64,000 nucleotides of DNA, taken from assembly GCA_020137815.1 (NCBI GenBank), contig CM035357.1, forward strand, positions 4,576,996 to 4,640,995. The letters run 5' to 3'. The stretch comes from Hormiphora californensis. Its lineage: Eukaryota > Ctenophora > Tentaculata > Cydippida > Pleurobrachiidae. This document shows positions 22,407-32,958 of this stretch, piece after piece. Position numbers and translations under genes: made by a program. The notes under the pieces are model-generated. The model did not search any database. It saw only the letters and a program-made list of their open reading frames with translations, and was not told the DNA's origin. The first letter of the stretch is position 1. Each line of letters starts with the position of its first letter.

Positions 22407-25400
22407 GTACGGAACTAAGCTGTGAAAGTAAAAGCTCTGGGGACACAAAAACGGTGGAAAAAAGAGTGAACGGTTACAAGTGTGATGCCCTTGATGGAAC
22501 AGATGTGACACTGACTTGCTCCGCACTAAACACCGACAACCCCGCAGTAAAGGAAGTCAAATATCATTATTACAAAATCAACTCACTTGACCTCAAGCCT
22601 CTTCGACTAGATGACAATGCACTGAGGGTAATAATATTTGTATATTCACAATTTATATTTACAAGTTGATTTATTATAGCATCAACCACAGGCTTACCCA
22701 CTGGGTAATAGCCAGTGATTGGGAGATATTTACTCTTTGACTTGACTAAACTTATCACAGATTTTACTAAGCGCCATACCCCCTCTAGATATTAGTCTCT
22801 TGTTACATTGTACTTCGTACAAACAAACAAACCAAACCCCCTCTAGATATCCGGATGTAGTGACTCTACATGTACCTTATCAAGTGTACAATGGTCGGAC
22901 GCAGCGTACAGCGAGACCAAACTGAAGAACTACGACAACTTCAACTATCAGTGCGTAGCGGAGTACACCCTCGCAGATGATACTAGTTTCAACATCTCTT
23001 CTAATACCATGTGGCTGGATGTCTATAGTAAGTATCCGTTGGGAATCCATTGAGTCGCCTGAAACTAACCAAAAATTTTTTTCGAGTGCAGGGAAATCTC
23101 TCACCGTAGTGTTGTAGGCCATGCCAAGGAGACCTCAAATATGCAATTTGAGCTCTCAAGTCGAATTCATATTTTTGCTACAGCTGCTTGAAAAATGAAC
23201 TGAAAATAAGTTTTTGGCATCTCAAAAAATTTTTTTCAAAGATAGGAGCATGAAAATTTGGGGATTTGAAGAGGACATGAAGGTGAATAACCACAAAAAA
23301 TTTTTTTGCAATCCGAGCTGATTTCCGGTCCTGAGATGGATTTCTTTTTTTCCACTTTAACGCCCTATTTGGCAAAGTTCCGAAAACATGTGAAAGCTGT
23401 AAATTGGGGAAAAGTTGCGTCTAACGATTATCTAAGTGGCCATAAATTTTGGGCGTGTCCTTATTTGAGATAAGCTGTACAGAGTTTTTTTTGTGAAAGC
23501 CGTCATTTCAGAAATAAATAAATTCCCTGTATCTCAAAAACGGCTGACCGTAGAGACCTGAGACTATGCTTAAACGATTCAGAAGGTCCGATTTTGGGGG
23601 GGTCTTCTGAGAGACATTTTGCTCCTACTTCAACCGTTTTTGCTGTAATTGCGAAAAACAAATTCTATGAAAAGGGCAAAAGCTAAACTCCAATATCCTG
23701 TAATTAGGGAATTTTAGCTAAGAAAGGACCGAAACTATGGAAAAATGTTTAACAAGCTAATTCCTTCACTATTTGGTCCATATGGGTCCCTATAATCATC
23801 AAAAACAAAATCACAAAAAATCCACGATGGCGAAGATGGGTTATTGTTTTTCGCAATTACAGCAAAAACGGTTGAAGTAGGAGCAAAATGTCTCTCAGAA
23901 GACCCCCCCAAAATCGGACCTTCTGAATCGTTTAAGCATAGTCTCAGGTCTCTACGATCAGCCGTTTTTGAGATACAGGGAATTTATTTATTTCTGAAAT
24001 GACGGCTTTCACAAAAAAAACTCCGTACAGCTTATCTCAAATAAGGACACGCCCAAAATTTATGGCCACTTAGATAATCGTTAGACGCAACTTTTCACCA
24101 ATTTACAGCTTTCACATGTTTTCGGAACTTTGCCAAATAGGGCGTTAAAGTGGAAAAAAAGAAATCCATCTCAGGACCGGAAATCAGCTCGGATTGCAAA
24201 AAAATTTTTTGTGGTTATTCACCTTCATGTCCTCTTCAAATCCCCAAATTTTCATGCTCCTATCTTTGAAAAAAATTTTTTGAGATGCCAAAAACGTATT
24301 TTCAGGACATTTTTTAAACAGCTGTAGCAAAAATATGAATTCGACTTAAGGGCTAAAATTGCATATTTGAGGTCTCCTTGGTATGGCCTACAACCCTACG
24401 GTGAGAGATTTCCCTGCACTCGAAAACAATTTTTGGTTAGCGTACCCTTAAACATGAACAATTCATGGAAGGAACAGTTTGGAATTTGGGAATCAATGCA
24501 TCTTTCTGGTTTCCATACCCAAACGTAGTACTATAATGGGTTTCTTACAGTCACTCCCCCTCCCCAGAAAATGTAGCCATCCCAACCACGATACCAGCCG
24601 CAACTAGCAAGACGGGAATTAACACAAACGATGCCTATGAAACCTTAGCATGTGCGATGCCATCAACATATCCTGAATCAAAAGCCACGTGGTAGGTTGT
24701 ACAATTACTAACTAATGTATATCACAGTTCCAAGTTGTTAGAAATTACACTTCAAGTTCATTAACTTTATATTCTCATACGACATACTTCCGCTTAGCGG
24801 GACCCGCTAAAAGTAAAACCATAAACTGCTTAGCTTGGTCCCATCAAACTTTTTCTATCATCGAATCTCCAACCTGTCTCCAATATCTCTTCTATTTCCC
24901 ATCATATTTCTACTCAACGTTTCCTAACAGGTATTTCCGTAAGACAACCTCCGACTCCTGGGCAGAACTAGACATTTCCAGGAAGTCTCGATTGGCATTA
25001 ATTGACGATGTCATATCATCTGAGTCATCCAGTTCTTCTAACTTTGCAGTGGGGACTCTCGTGGTGATGCTCTATCAGCCCACGGAAGATGATGGGTATT
25101 ATAGATGCAATGCAACTTACACCACCCCAGGGGTGGGTACCAACACTAGCTATGTGGTGGCGCAGTACCAGATGACTGGAAACGGTAATTATATTTTGCA
25201 TTTTGTTAGGATCGTCGTCATGTAAACGATGTGGGTGTGTGGGTGTGTTACCACGGCAACGCCTCCACGTAATTTAAATTACAAGGGGTCACGGGCTTCG
25301 CTTTTATAGACACCTGGGGCATATTACATGAATCGCACACAGAGAGGGGCTGAGAGGTAGAAATGGTGGAGGAGAGAGGTCGCCAAGATAGTATAGTGTG

Positions 25401-26833
25401 TACTACACTCTATACTATCTTGGAGGCCTCTCTCCTCCACCATCTCTACCTGTGTAGTACAACTCGCGATCTTTCTATCAGGTGTACACAATATCATTAT
25501 CAACTATTCAGGGACAAATACTTTCAGTCAAACAACAAACTCTTTACCAACAAAAACATTTCTTTAGGTCAAACTGATCCGGGAACTCCTGAGCTCAAGA
25601 TGCTGGCGGCGATCACTGGTGCAGACTACACACTGAGAAACGAGGCAGTCAACTTCACCTGCTTTGCCCGGGACACTAATGCCGACACTAGTGGACTTTA
25701 TCAATGGGTCTTTGAGAATTCTACATCGCAAAACTTCGGTAAGAATTTCAATATAATGAGCACACACTTCCGGAAACTAAGAGTAATAGACAAACAAGGT
25801 AATAAGGTATACTCATATTGGCAATAAAACAACTGGTGTCTGATAAGCCACATTTATAGACGTTATACTATATATTGTACAAGGAGGATCCTACTCATTG
25901 CCCTTTTACCCTTACTCAACAACATTTACCAGTCCTTCTCGGTATACCTGTCAGAGCATTGGCCTGACCTTATATTCTCATTTCTCCTGTCTGGCGCCGC
26001 CGACCCCATCTGAGCGCACTGTCAAATCAAATTGGGGTATAGGCGCCGCCATACAGCTGTGGTCAGAGCATTGACTTCACAGCGGTATATAACACATAGC
26101 CTTTCTCCCTTCAGAATCAGTGGATCTAAACCATGAAGACTTCAAGGAAGTAAAGCTATACAACTTCAACCGGACTCTAGAGCTCCCCTCGACTTACGAG
26201 AACTATGGGATAACATTTAGGTAACATGAACGACAAAGCTCCTGATTGGCTGATAACCAGTCACGTGACCTAAGTAACGAGTTCTGATTGGTTGTTTACT
26301 TGTGTCAGTCGGTTCCTGCTTTTTGCCATATCATTCTCAACAAGTAGTTATGTATTTAAAAAAATAGGTTGACACATTTGTCTCACTAGGTGCCAAGTTG
26401 AAAGATCAGGCACAACAAAGATGAGCGATACCTTCAAGCAGCCGGTGATAGTCCCTGATTTCTTGACACCACCAGAGAATCAGGGTGTTTGTGTGAATAC
26501 TGATGAAACTATTGAGATAACACCTAACCTGCAGTACATGATGTCAGACCAAGTAGTGGTAGCGGACGCAGTTCAGGTACTAGGAACTTTGTTGAATAAG
26601 GGGTTAACTCAACAAACGGAACTAGGATTTAATAGCACTAGGATACAGTCGAACCCTGATTTACTGGGCTACAAGTGAGAAAATGAGTAAATCTGAGTGC
26701 TGGTAAATCAGGTTCCGACGGTAGTAGGTAGATCATATAATACATCAATACAATGGCAGTCGATACATAACACTGCAAAAGCTTCAATGGTCGCCAGCTA
26801 TGTACAATGAATGTAACGTGTAGAGACGATTAA

Positions 26834-26900
<67 letters not shown>

Positions 26901-29900
26901 AGTTTCTTTACTATAGAGGGTTATCTATTTATCTATACATATAATAACGGCTAAAGAGCTAGGCTCTCTCCTTCTCAGGCAAATTCTATAAATTGAGAAT
27001 ACAAATAGATATATTTTTAATGGGAATATAATAATATGTTAAATTCAGGCTCATCTATTTAGTGATAGTGTAACACGGTCGCTTGTAGTGGGAAAACGGT
27101 AAAGGAAAACTGAGATACAGTAAGACGACGCGCAACCGTGGCCAATCAGGGCGTTAGTACGTGCTGAACACATGCACTTTTTGCCGCGTGTTATGCAACG
27201 TGTGCGTCTCCTTACTGTATTTTCATTACGGTAATACGACTACAAGCAGCACTGTAACGTATAACGTGTTAAAGTGTACCCCTATGTACAAAGCATTACA
27301 AAGACATGAGCGTTCCTAGAATAAGGGAGAGAGAAGAAAACAATATGTATACAATACAAAAGCCTTATATAGCAGGACCTTGAGCTACGCAAAGGCATAA
27401 TAATGCAACCGTAAAAATGTGTTTACACTTTATACATAATAAAAGTCACACAGAGGGAATGAAATGCAGGGATGGCTGTCAACCGAAGAACTTTATTAGG
27501 TCCCTTATTGCGTGTACAGAATGTCTGCAAAGAAATTATTGCTCTCTCCCCCACCTCAATATACAATTCTTAATACCGTAGGCGAATAAAATTGCTGGAG
27601 TATTGCAATATCAAAACTGCCAGATCAATTTTGGATTCTAGGGCAGTTGTTTGACCACTCAATACTCATCTAAATATTCATCCTTCAGAAACTCCCTGGC
27701 TCTATATACAAGTGGTACGTACACACCTCCATCACCTCTCTCTACAACACGGCCGGGGGTGTAACCAAGGAGAACCAGCTGAAGATAACCCAGGCCAAAT
27801 ATGAGACATACTACAAGGAAGCTAGCAAAACGTGAGTAGGATGAAATGTTCCTGAATTTGTTAACAAAACTTCTCGTTTACATAAAATTTAAAATGTAAT
27901 GTTCGGTTGTCAACGCAACACGAAAGTGTATAACAAAACTAAAGAGAGGGAACTAGAACAAATTGAACATTGCGTAATAAAAGGCAAAAGTCGAAACTAC
28001 AGGAGCTTTACATGACCTAGAGAAATGTAACGACACATAAAGCACGACCCACACAGTTACAGTATCAGGTTTCACACTGTTATATTATCACGTGTGTAGA
28101 GTACGTGCCTTTTGATAAGAAACATGATAGCCTTGATAATATTAAATCACGGAATGATCACATGGTGTCCCAACATAATACAGTCGGACACCGATTTTCC
28201 AGAACCCCGAATTTCGATTTATAAAAGTGGTAGAGAACCCCGAATTTTCCAATATTATCACAATAATGATTTCTCAGGTGTAACTTTATATATTATCGGG
28301 AAATAACCAAGCTGAACTACTGAATTGTCTTAGGTGTCAGTATTTCTCGTTTTTCCAAACCCGAGACACGGATTACCAGATTGTGGAGGTGATCAAGATG
28401 ATGAGACCGACTAAAAACACCTGTAGCGATATCAGTCAGGATGTCTGCAATAACGCAGACGTTAATGTGACTGACTGTAACGCGAGTGATAGGAAGTTGA
28501 CGGTGAAACTACAGGATAAGTCAGCGCAGTGTCTGAGCGTTGAGTTTGTGTACCGAACACCTCAGGGCTCCCTGGTCACAAAGACAAAGACCTTCGATCA
28601 AACGGCAGACGCATGTAAGTGCATGCGATCTTGACTCCCGCCCTCGATTCTAATGTATGGCCTAATCTAAATCGTTCATTTCGCCTAAGCCAGAAAATAT
28701 CAGTAGCCTAGCAAAGCAACACCATTTGATGTAGGCGGAGAGATTATCATGCATATAACTTTAAACTCCTTATTGTTTAGGTGGATCAAGAAACATGGAG
28801 GTATCCCTGCTCCAGAGTGAGCTGACAGGATCACTGACGGTGACTGATGTCCACGAAATCAAGATCACACCACAAGGAAAAACCGGGTGCACCATCAGCA
28901 ATATCGGTAAGTGGTGAATGACAGATATATATGACACCCTTATACATAGCATGTGGACATGTGGGAAACTTGACTGTAACATTGTGCATGTGAAAATACC
29001 ACATATACGTACCTATTAGATGTATGTAGCATGTGCACGACAGCAATTCATGACAATCTTAGTCCTTGATCATGATCTGGATCCTTGAAAGTTAAACAGT
29101 TTGAACTTTCTGAACTCTTATAAACTTTTTATAATTATTTTGAACTTCATGAATTCTGTCACAAATTGTTGAGTCACAAACGTAAACTTCGGAACACCAC
29201 AAGAAACCCTGCGAAGCCCAACCAGCCTTCTTCGAACCATCTCTGGAGCAGTATAGCATCATTCACAAGCAACTACTCCTACTACTACTACTACACGAAT
29301 ATCATATCAGATAAAATTTGCAACTCTAAAACGGATGGACCTGGACCTGGGCCGACCGCAGCACCTAATACGGACAGTGGTGTTGGTCTGATCGTCGGAG
29401 TAACTGTTGGGGTTGTAGTTTTAGTGTCTGCCGGTGCTGGCGTTGCTTATTTCTACATAACATCGGTAAGGATATGTTTTAAGTTTGCCAAATCGACAAG
29501 CTCAACACTTCGTCAATTGATCAAGATGTGGGTTTTACGAGCTTCCATTATATTTTGCAGCAAGGGGTAGGGGCTCCTCACATCATTGCGAACGAGGGTG
29601 CTTCTGGAGGAGGGAAATTAGCGAACCAGGAGAATGTGTACTCAAATGATGAAGGATTTATTGAACGGACATTTGGAAAAATGAAAGAGTTCGTCTAGGT
29701 TTTTTTAAATATTAAAATTAAACATGTTGGTACATATTGTTAGTATTGTACGAAATTGTAAAATGCTGCTGGCCTGTGGTTCAGGTTAAAATTGTTTTGT
29801 AAAACCATGTAATATTTTTATTTTAAGAAATTGATTTTGGCAAAGTGACTTTTTGACGGAAATGGAAGCGGAACCTGGTGATATCGATCTCATCAATCTA

Positions 29901-32526
29901 CAAATTATGACAACAACCAGACTTTCGACAGGCGATTGTGAATCCCATGAACACCTTCGCCTAGTGACACCGACAAAACATGATGACAAAGACCCAAACC
30001 ACTAACAAATAACTCAACTAATTAATTACTTAATTAAAAGTTATATTCGTGCAGACAAAAATGTGTGTCCTGAACCGCCACCCACAGAGGAACCAGACAG
30101 TGAGGCGACCTTCTCCTGCCATGTGGGGCAATACAAAGACTCAACTGCCAAGTTACCATGGATACTGAATGCCAGTGAGACGTGTGAGGTGGTGACGGCT
30201 GATCTCACCCGGTTTGGCATTGTGCCCAGTCAAGGGTGTACGATTGCAATGACGGAATCTCCAAAAACGGAGCCTACCATGGAACCTTGTAAGTTGAACA
30301 CATGTCCAATACACCCCTGTAACATTTTGAAGTGACGAAGGACGTGAATTGGTAATGAAATTACCCCTCCGCACAAGTATTAGGAGTGACCAAGGACGTG
30401 ACCAAGGACGTGACTTCTAATTTTTGTTCAATATGATCAGGTACGAATAAAATAAAGTTCAGTAACCTTACGGACGATGCGAGATATACGCTAACTTGGC
30501 GAGAACTTATCAACGATCAAAACTGTGTCTATGATATACGTAAGTGCACAGACATTACATACAAGACTTGTTGAGTAAGGGGGAGAGATCTCCCACCCCT
30601 GACTCAACAATACAAGACTTGCTATATATGTTCGTACTGTTGTTGGGGACCACACGAAAAGACACTTTAGTGACATGATTACTTGTTACAACAGACACCA
30701 CAACAGACGTAGAGCTGACGTAGACAAAGACACCAGTATAGAGAGTAATGCCGACGAAGCTTGATCCATCTTCTTCTCCTGATCTCACCATAGCAATTCC
30801 TTTCAGAGGTGGATTGCGTATCGAGTAACGAACTAGGACTAACCATCTCCTTCATCATCATTCTTTCCTTAATTTCTCTATTTGTCCTCTAAAGACACAC
30901 CTTCTATTTATTTATTAAATTTTCCAGATATCTGTTACTGTATTTGATTTGGTATTGAGCGTTTTCAAGGGATATGAACCATGGCAAACGTTTTGATGCA
31001 GCCAAAGTGCTGAATGCTTAATGTATAAATTCTATACTCTTATGATCAATTTGAATTCGTCTTATTATTTAATATTTGATTGAATTGTAAAAAGGCAATT
31101 TAATGTATAGTTTATTTTACTATAAATTATAAACAACTTGTTTTATTTCAAAACCCATCATATCTGCACTGACACCCACACGTAGTGTTGTACAAACTCC
31201 AAGCATGGATATGATAATTTATATGTACGTGTGCTGGTTAACGATGTATGTACATTAAATTGGTCTAGGTAAAGCATTGCATGTTGTTCAATAACTGTTA
31301 TTTCGTGAAATGTATATCCTAAGTGTTTACCAAATCCTATGTCTGCATTCAGGGACCTACTGTATCGATGGAGCCGATATAGATGCTGCTACATCCGAAG
31401 AAACCGCTCTACCCGTATGGGCATGGATTATCATCATCTTAGTATCAAGCACGGTGATATTAACCGTTCTGGGCGGCTGGCTGGTCTACCTCGCACCAAG
31501 GTATAGGAGCAATGATGTCGACCCTGCAGGGTGTGAAATTCATGCAAACGCCACTGCAGAACAAAAGATGGCAGAGGGAGAGCTGGTGGGGTTGAATGAA
31601 ACATATGAGAATGAACTTGTTGTGATCAGTGATCCCGAGAAGAGCGGAGTCAAATTTACCCCCGAAGCAAAATCAATAACACCGGAAGTCAAATCTAGCC
31701 TCAATGGTAAAGGTTCCCGCTCACAAAGATCACTCTCCACATCTCCCGAATGGTCGGACTCTGAAAGTAGAGGAGGGACTGGTATGCCACGCCGACTTCC
31801 CCCGATTAAGGATGCACCCGAAGTGAAAACTAAAATCCCCGAAGTGAAAACTAAAATCCCCGAAGTCGAAACTAAAATCCCCGAAATCAATTCTATCCCC
31901 AACACTAAAGGGTCACAAAGTTCACTTTCTACTCCTGAATGGTCGGACTAGGAAATAAGAGACTATCATCCTGCGCTTCCTTCCCACGATCGGGTCAAAA
32001 CCGGCAGTCGGACGTAAATGAACTTCCAAACAAACTGCTTCCCTTGTTGCAGTTGCATCTCCTGGGGAGGCCGAAATGTGTAAAATTTTAAGTTTTGTTG
32101 AGTTGTGTTTATAATATTTCTAAACTGTAAATGTCATCATATGGAAGAATAAACTTTGTTGTATCACGTCATCAAGTATCCCAGTAAAACTTAACAAGTG
32201 TACGGGGATGCTTGACTTTGTCCCGTAGAGTATTGATACTTTCTTTCTGATTCTAACTTCTAAAAACTTTACTCTCTATCGTAGACGGGATATGCGGGAT
32301 TTGGAAGGACGATACAGACCCAACTGAAAACACAGACAAACTCACAGACGATCAGAATCATATTGGTGGTTGGGTTGCCCTGGGAGTGGTTTTAATTTTA
32401 CTTTTTGCGATTTTGATATTCTTGGCCTGGTTAACTGCTACCTACTGTGTGTTTTGTGCCATCGTAAAATGCTTGGGGACTGTTATATGTTATATCAAAA
32501 GCGACAGGACAAGATTTTGTAATTGA
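22407..32526 (+). CDS. Ig-like cell-surface receptor with alternative membrane anchors
   Basis: Shared exons: 22407-22627, 22847-23027, 24577-24691, 24931-25184, 25568-25738, 26115-26220, 26390-26576, 27689-27831, 28334-28614, 28781-28906. They total 1785 nt and keep frame through every GT-AG junction. They encode about five Ig-like domains, each built from two or three exons and mostly bounded by phase-1 introns; landmarks are TLTCSAL/YQCVAEY, LACAMPS/DDGYYRC, VNFTCFA/ITFRCQV, GVCVNTD/KTCQYF and TDCNASD/GCTISNI. Exons 30055-30288 and 30441-30539 form an optional 333-nt sixth-domain cassette. Four terminal exons follow, listed separately. The signal-peptide exon was not found, so the 5' end is incomplete. 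The gene is paralogous to 10315-13262 and convergent with API5. Receptors of this shape serve adhesion, immunity or allorecognition in animals; which applies here is unknown. Confidence 0.8.
23064..24440. mobile_element. Foldback element in an intron of the Ig-like gene
   Basis: Edges CTAACCAAAAATT and AATTTTTGGTTAG; arms of about 610 bases (23064 to ~23680, ~23835 to 24440) with a short unique centre around 23752. Arm identity is high but not perfect. It fills most of the intron between exons 22847-23027 and 24577-24691. Confidence 0.9.
25355..25451. repeat. Compact ~46-bp-arm hairpin (miRNA-precursor-sized)
   Basis: Arms 25355-25399 and 25405-25451 pair with only a few mismatches and a loop of about five bases. 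Arms start AGGTAGAAATGGTGGAGG and end with its near complement. It lies in the intron between exons 24931-25184 and 25568-25738. It could be a tiny MITE or a transcribed intronic hairpin. Confidence 0.85.
25986..26058. mobile_element. Mini-MITE, family CTGTCTGGCG, copy 3
   Basis: CCTGTCTGGCGCCGCC at the left, GGCGCCGCCATACAG at the right, and the family core CCCATCTGAGCGCACTG. It lies in the intron before exon 26115-26220. Confidence 0.75.
26235..26320. mobile_element. Mini-MITE, family AGGAACCGACCGAA, copy 2 (left end lost)
   Basis: The interior GATAACCAGTCACGTGACC and the right part GTTTACTTGTGTCAGTCGG match copy 1 at 11153-11267 in reverse orientation; the left terminal repeat is degraded. 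Confidence 0.7.
26646..26721. mobile_element. Pogo-like MITE remnant
   Basis: Ends CAGTCGAACCCTGATTTAC and GTAAATCAGGTTCCGACGG with TA/TA flanks, both with a few substitutions. It is intronic in the Ig-like gene. Confidence 0.7.
26836..26899. repeat. (AG)n microsatellite
   Basis: About 31 uninterrupted AG units within the intron between exons 26390-26576 and 27689-27831. Confidence 0.96.
27077..27245. mobile_element. Small MITE, family GGTCGCTTGTAGT, copy 2
   Basis: Inverted ends CGGTCGCTTGTAGT and CGACTACAAGCAGC; the interior matches copy 1 at 10043-10226. Confidence 0.8.
28181..28245. mobile_element. Pogo-like MITE, one recognisable end
   Basis: CAGTCGGACACCGATTTTCC follows TA, then ACCCCGAAT-type repeats of the end motif; no right end is found. 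Intronic. Confidence 0.5.
29311..29698 (+). CDS. Ig-like receptor terminal exons A: transmembrane helix and short tail
   Basis: Exons 29311-29465 and 29561-29698. Entry is phase 1 from exon 28781-28906 and the stop is TAG at 29696-29698, adding 97 residues. A P/G-rich stalk (DGPGPGPTAAP) precedes a helix GLIVGVTVGVVVLVSAGAGV and an intracellular tail of about 47 residues that contains VYSND. The YxN pattern fits the known consensus for Grb2-type SH2 binding; that it is used here is inference. An ATTAAA lies about 15 bases after the stop. Confidence 0.82.
30055..30539 (+). CDS. Ig-like receptor optional membrane-proximal domain cassette
   Basis: Exons 30055-30288 (234 nt) and 30441-30539 (99 nt) add 333 nt. 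They enter and leave in phase 1, so the cassette can be included or skipped without changing frame. The predicted domain (ATFSCHVGQ, SETCEVV, YTLTWRE, QNCVYDI) resembles the domain encoded by exons 28334-28614 and 28781-28906, suggesting it arose as an exon-pair duplication. Confidence 0.75.
30807..30892 (+). CDS. Ig-like receptor terminal exon B: tailless hydrophobic end (GPI-signal-like)
   Basis: After CCTTTCAG, a phase-1 exon of 86 nt adds 28 residues and stops at TAA 30890-30892. It reads VDCVSSNELG and then a 17-residue hydrophobic end with no charged tail. This is the layout of a GPI-attachment signal (small residues, short spacer, hydrophobic C-terminus). The spacer is short, so a simple membrane end without cytoplasmic tail is the alternative. 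ATTAAA follows at 30914-30919. Confidence 0.6.
31353..31951 (+). CDS. Ig-like receptor terminal exon C: transmembrane helix and long tail
   Basis: A phase-1 exon of 599 nt after GCATTCAG, adding 199 residues and ending at TAG 31949-31951. The helix (WAWIIIILVSSTVILTVLGG) is followed by a tail of about 150 residues. The tail holds TYENEL (a YxN pattern), a repeated SLSTSPEWSD / SLSTPEWSD motif, the second copy at the very C-terminus, and tandem IPEVKTK units (about 21-bp DNA period near 31815-31880). A canonical AATAAA lies at 32148-32153. Confidence 0.82.
32285..32526 (+). CDS. Ig-like receptor terminal exon D: transmembrane helix and cysteine-rich end
   Basis: A phase-1 exon of 242 nt after ATCGTAG, adding 80 residues and stopping at TGA 32524-32526. 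An acidic stalk precedes the helix WVALGVVLILLFAILIFLAW and a short end with cysteines at close spacing (TYCVFCAIVKCLGTVICY), which could be palmitoylated or form a second hydrophobic segment. AATAAA lies at 32862-32867, only about 75 bases from the convergent API5 poly(A) signal. Confidence 0.72.
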
Positions 32527-32942
32527 TAGTGTACTTTGACATCATATTTAGAACTTGTCGCAAGTTTTTATAAAATGTGCCAATTGGTGGTTGATATTGA
32601 TCCCGAATTTAGTGCTTTGATGATTTTTATTTTGAAGTTGTCACCCCATAAGGCCATAACGCGATATTCATCTGTTTTTGACCGTTTAGACGCACACACG
32701 CCACACATGTGATAGGTGCGCAAAAAAGAGCACACACGGAGGGGGGGGGGGGTGAAAACAAAAAATCCGACTTTACCTGCCCCTTTATCTTATTACACTT
32801 AACGAAAGAAGTTCTTTGGGTCGGTAATAAGATGATATCTGAGATCGCGTCACATTAAACAAATAAACTGATAAAATATTGTTCATTGTTCCCTTTAAAT
32901 ATTCACAGTCATCCGAAAGTTCATGGGGGGGAATAAAACGGC

Positions 32943-32948
32943 TTTATT
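32943..32948 (-). promoter_or_regulatory. Poly(A) signal of API5
   Basis: TTTATT on the plus strand, AATAAA on the minus strand, 11 bases after the API5 stop codon. Confidence 0.7.
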
Positions 32949-32958
32949 AAAACATATA

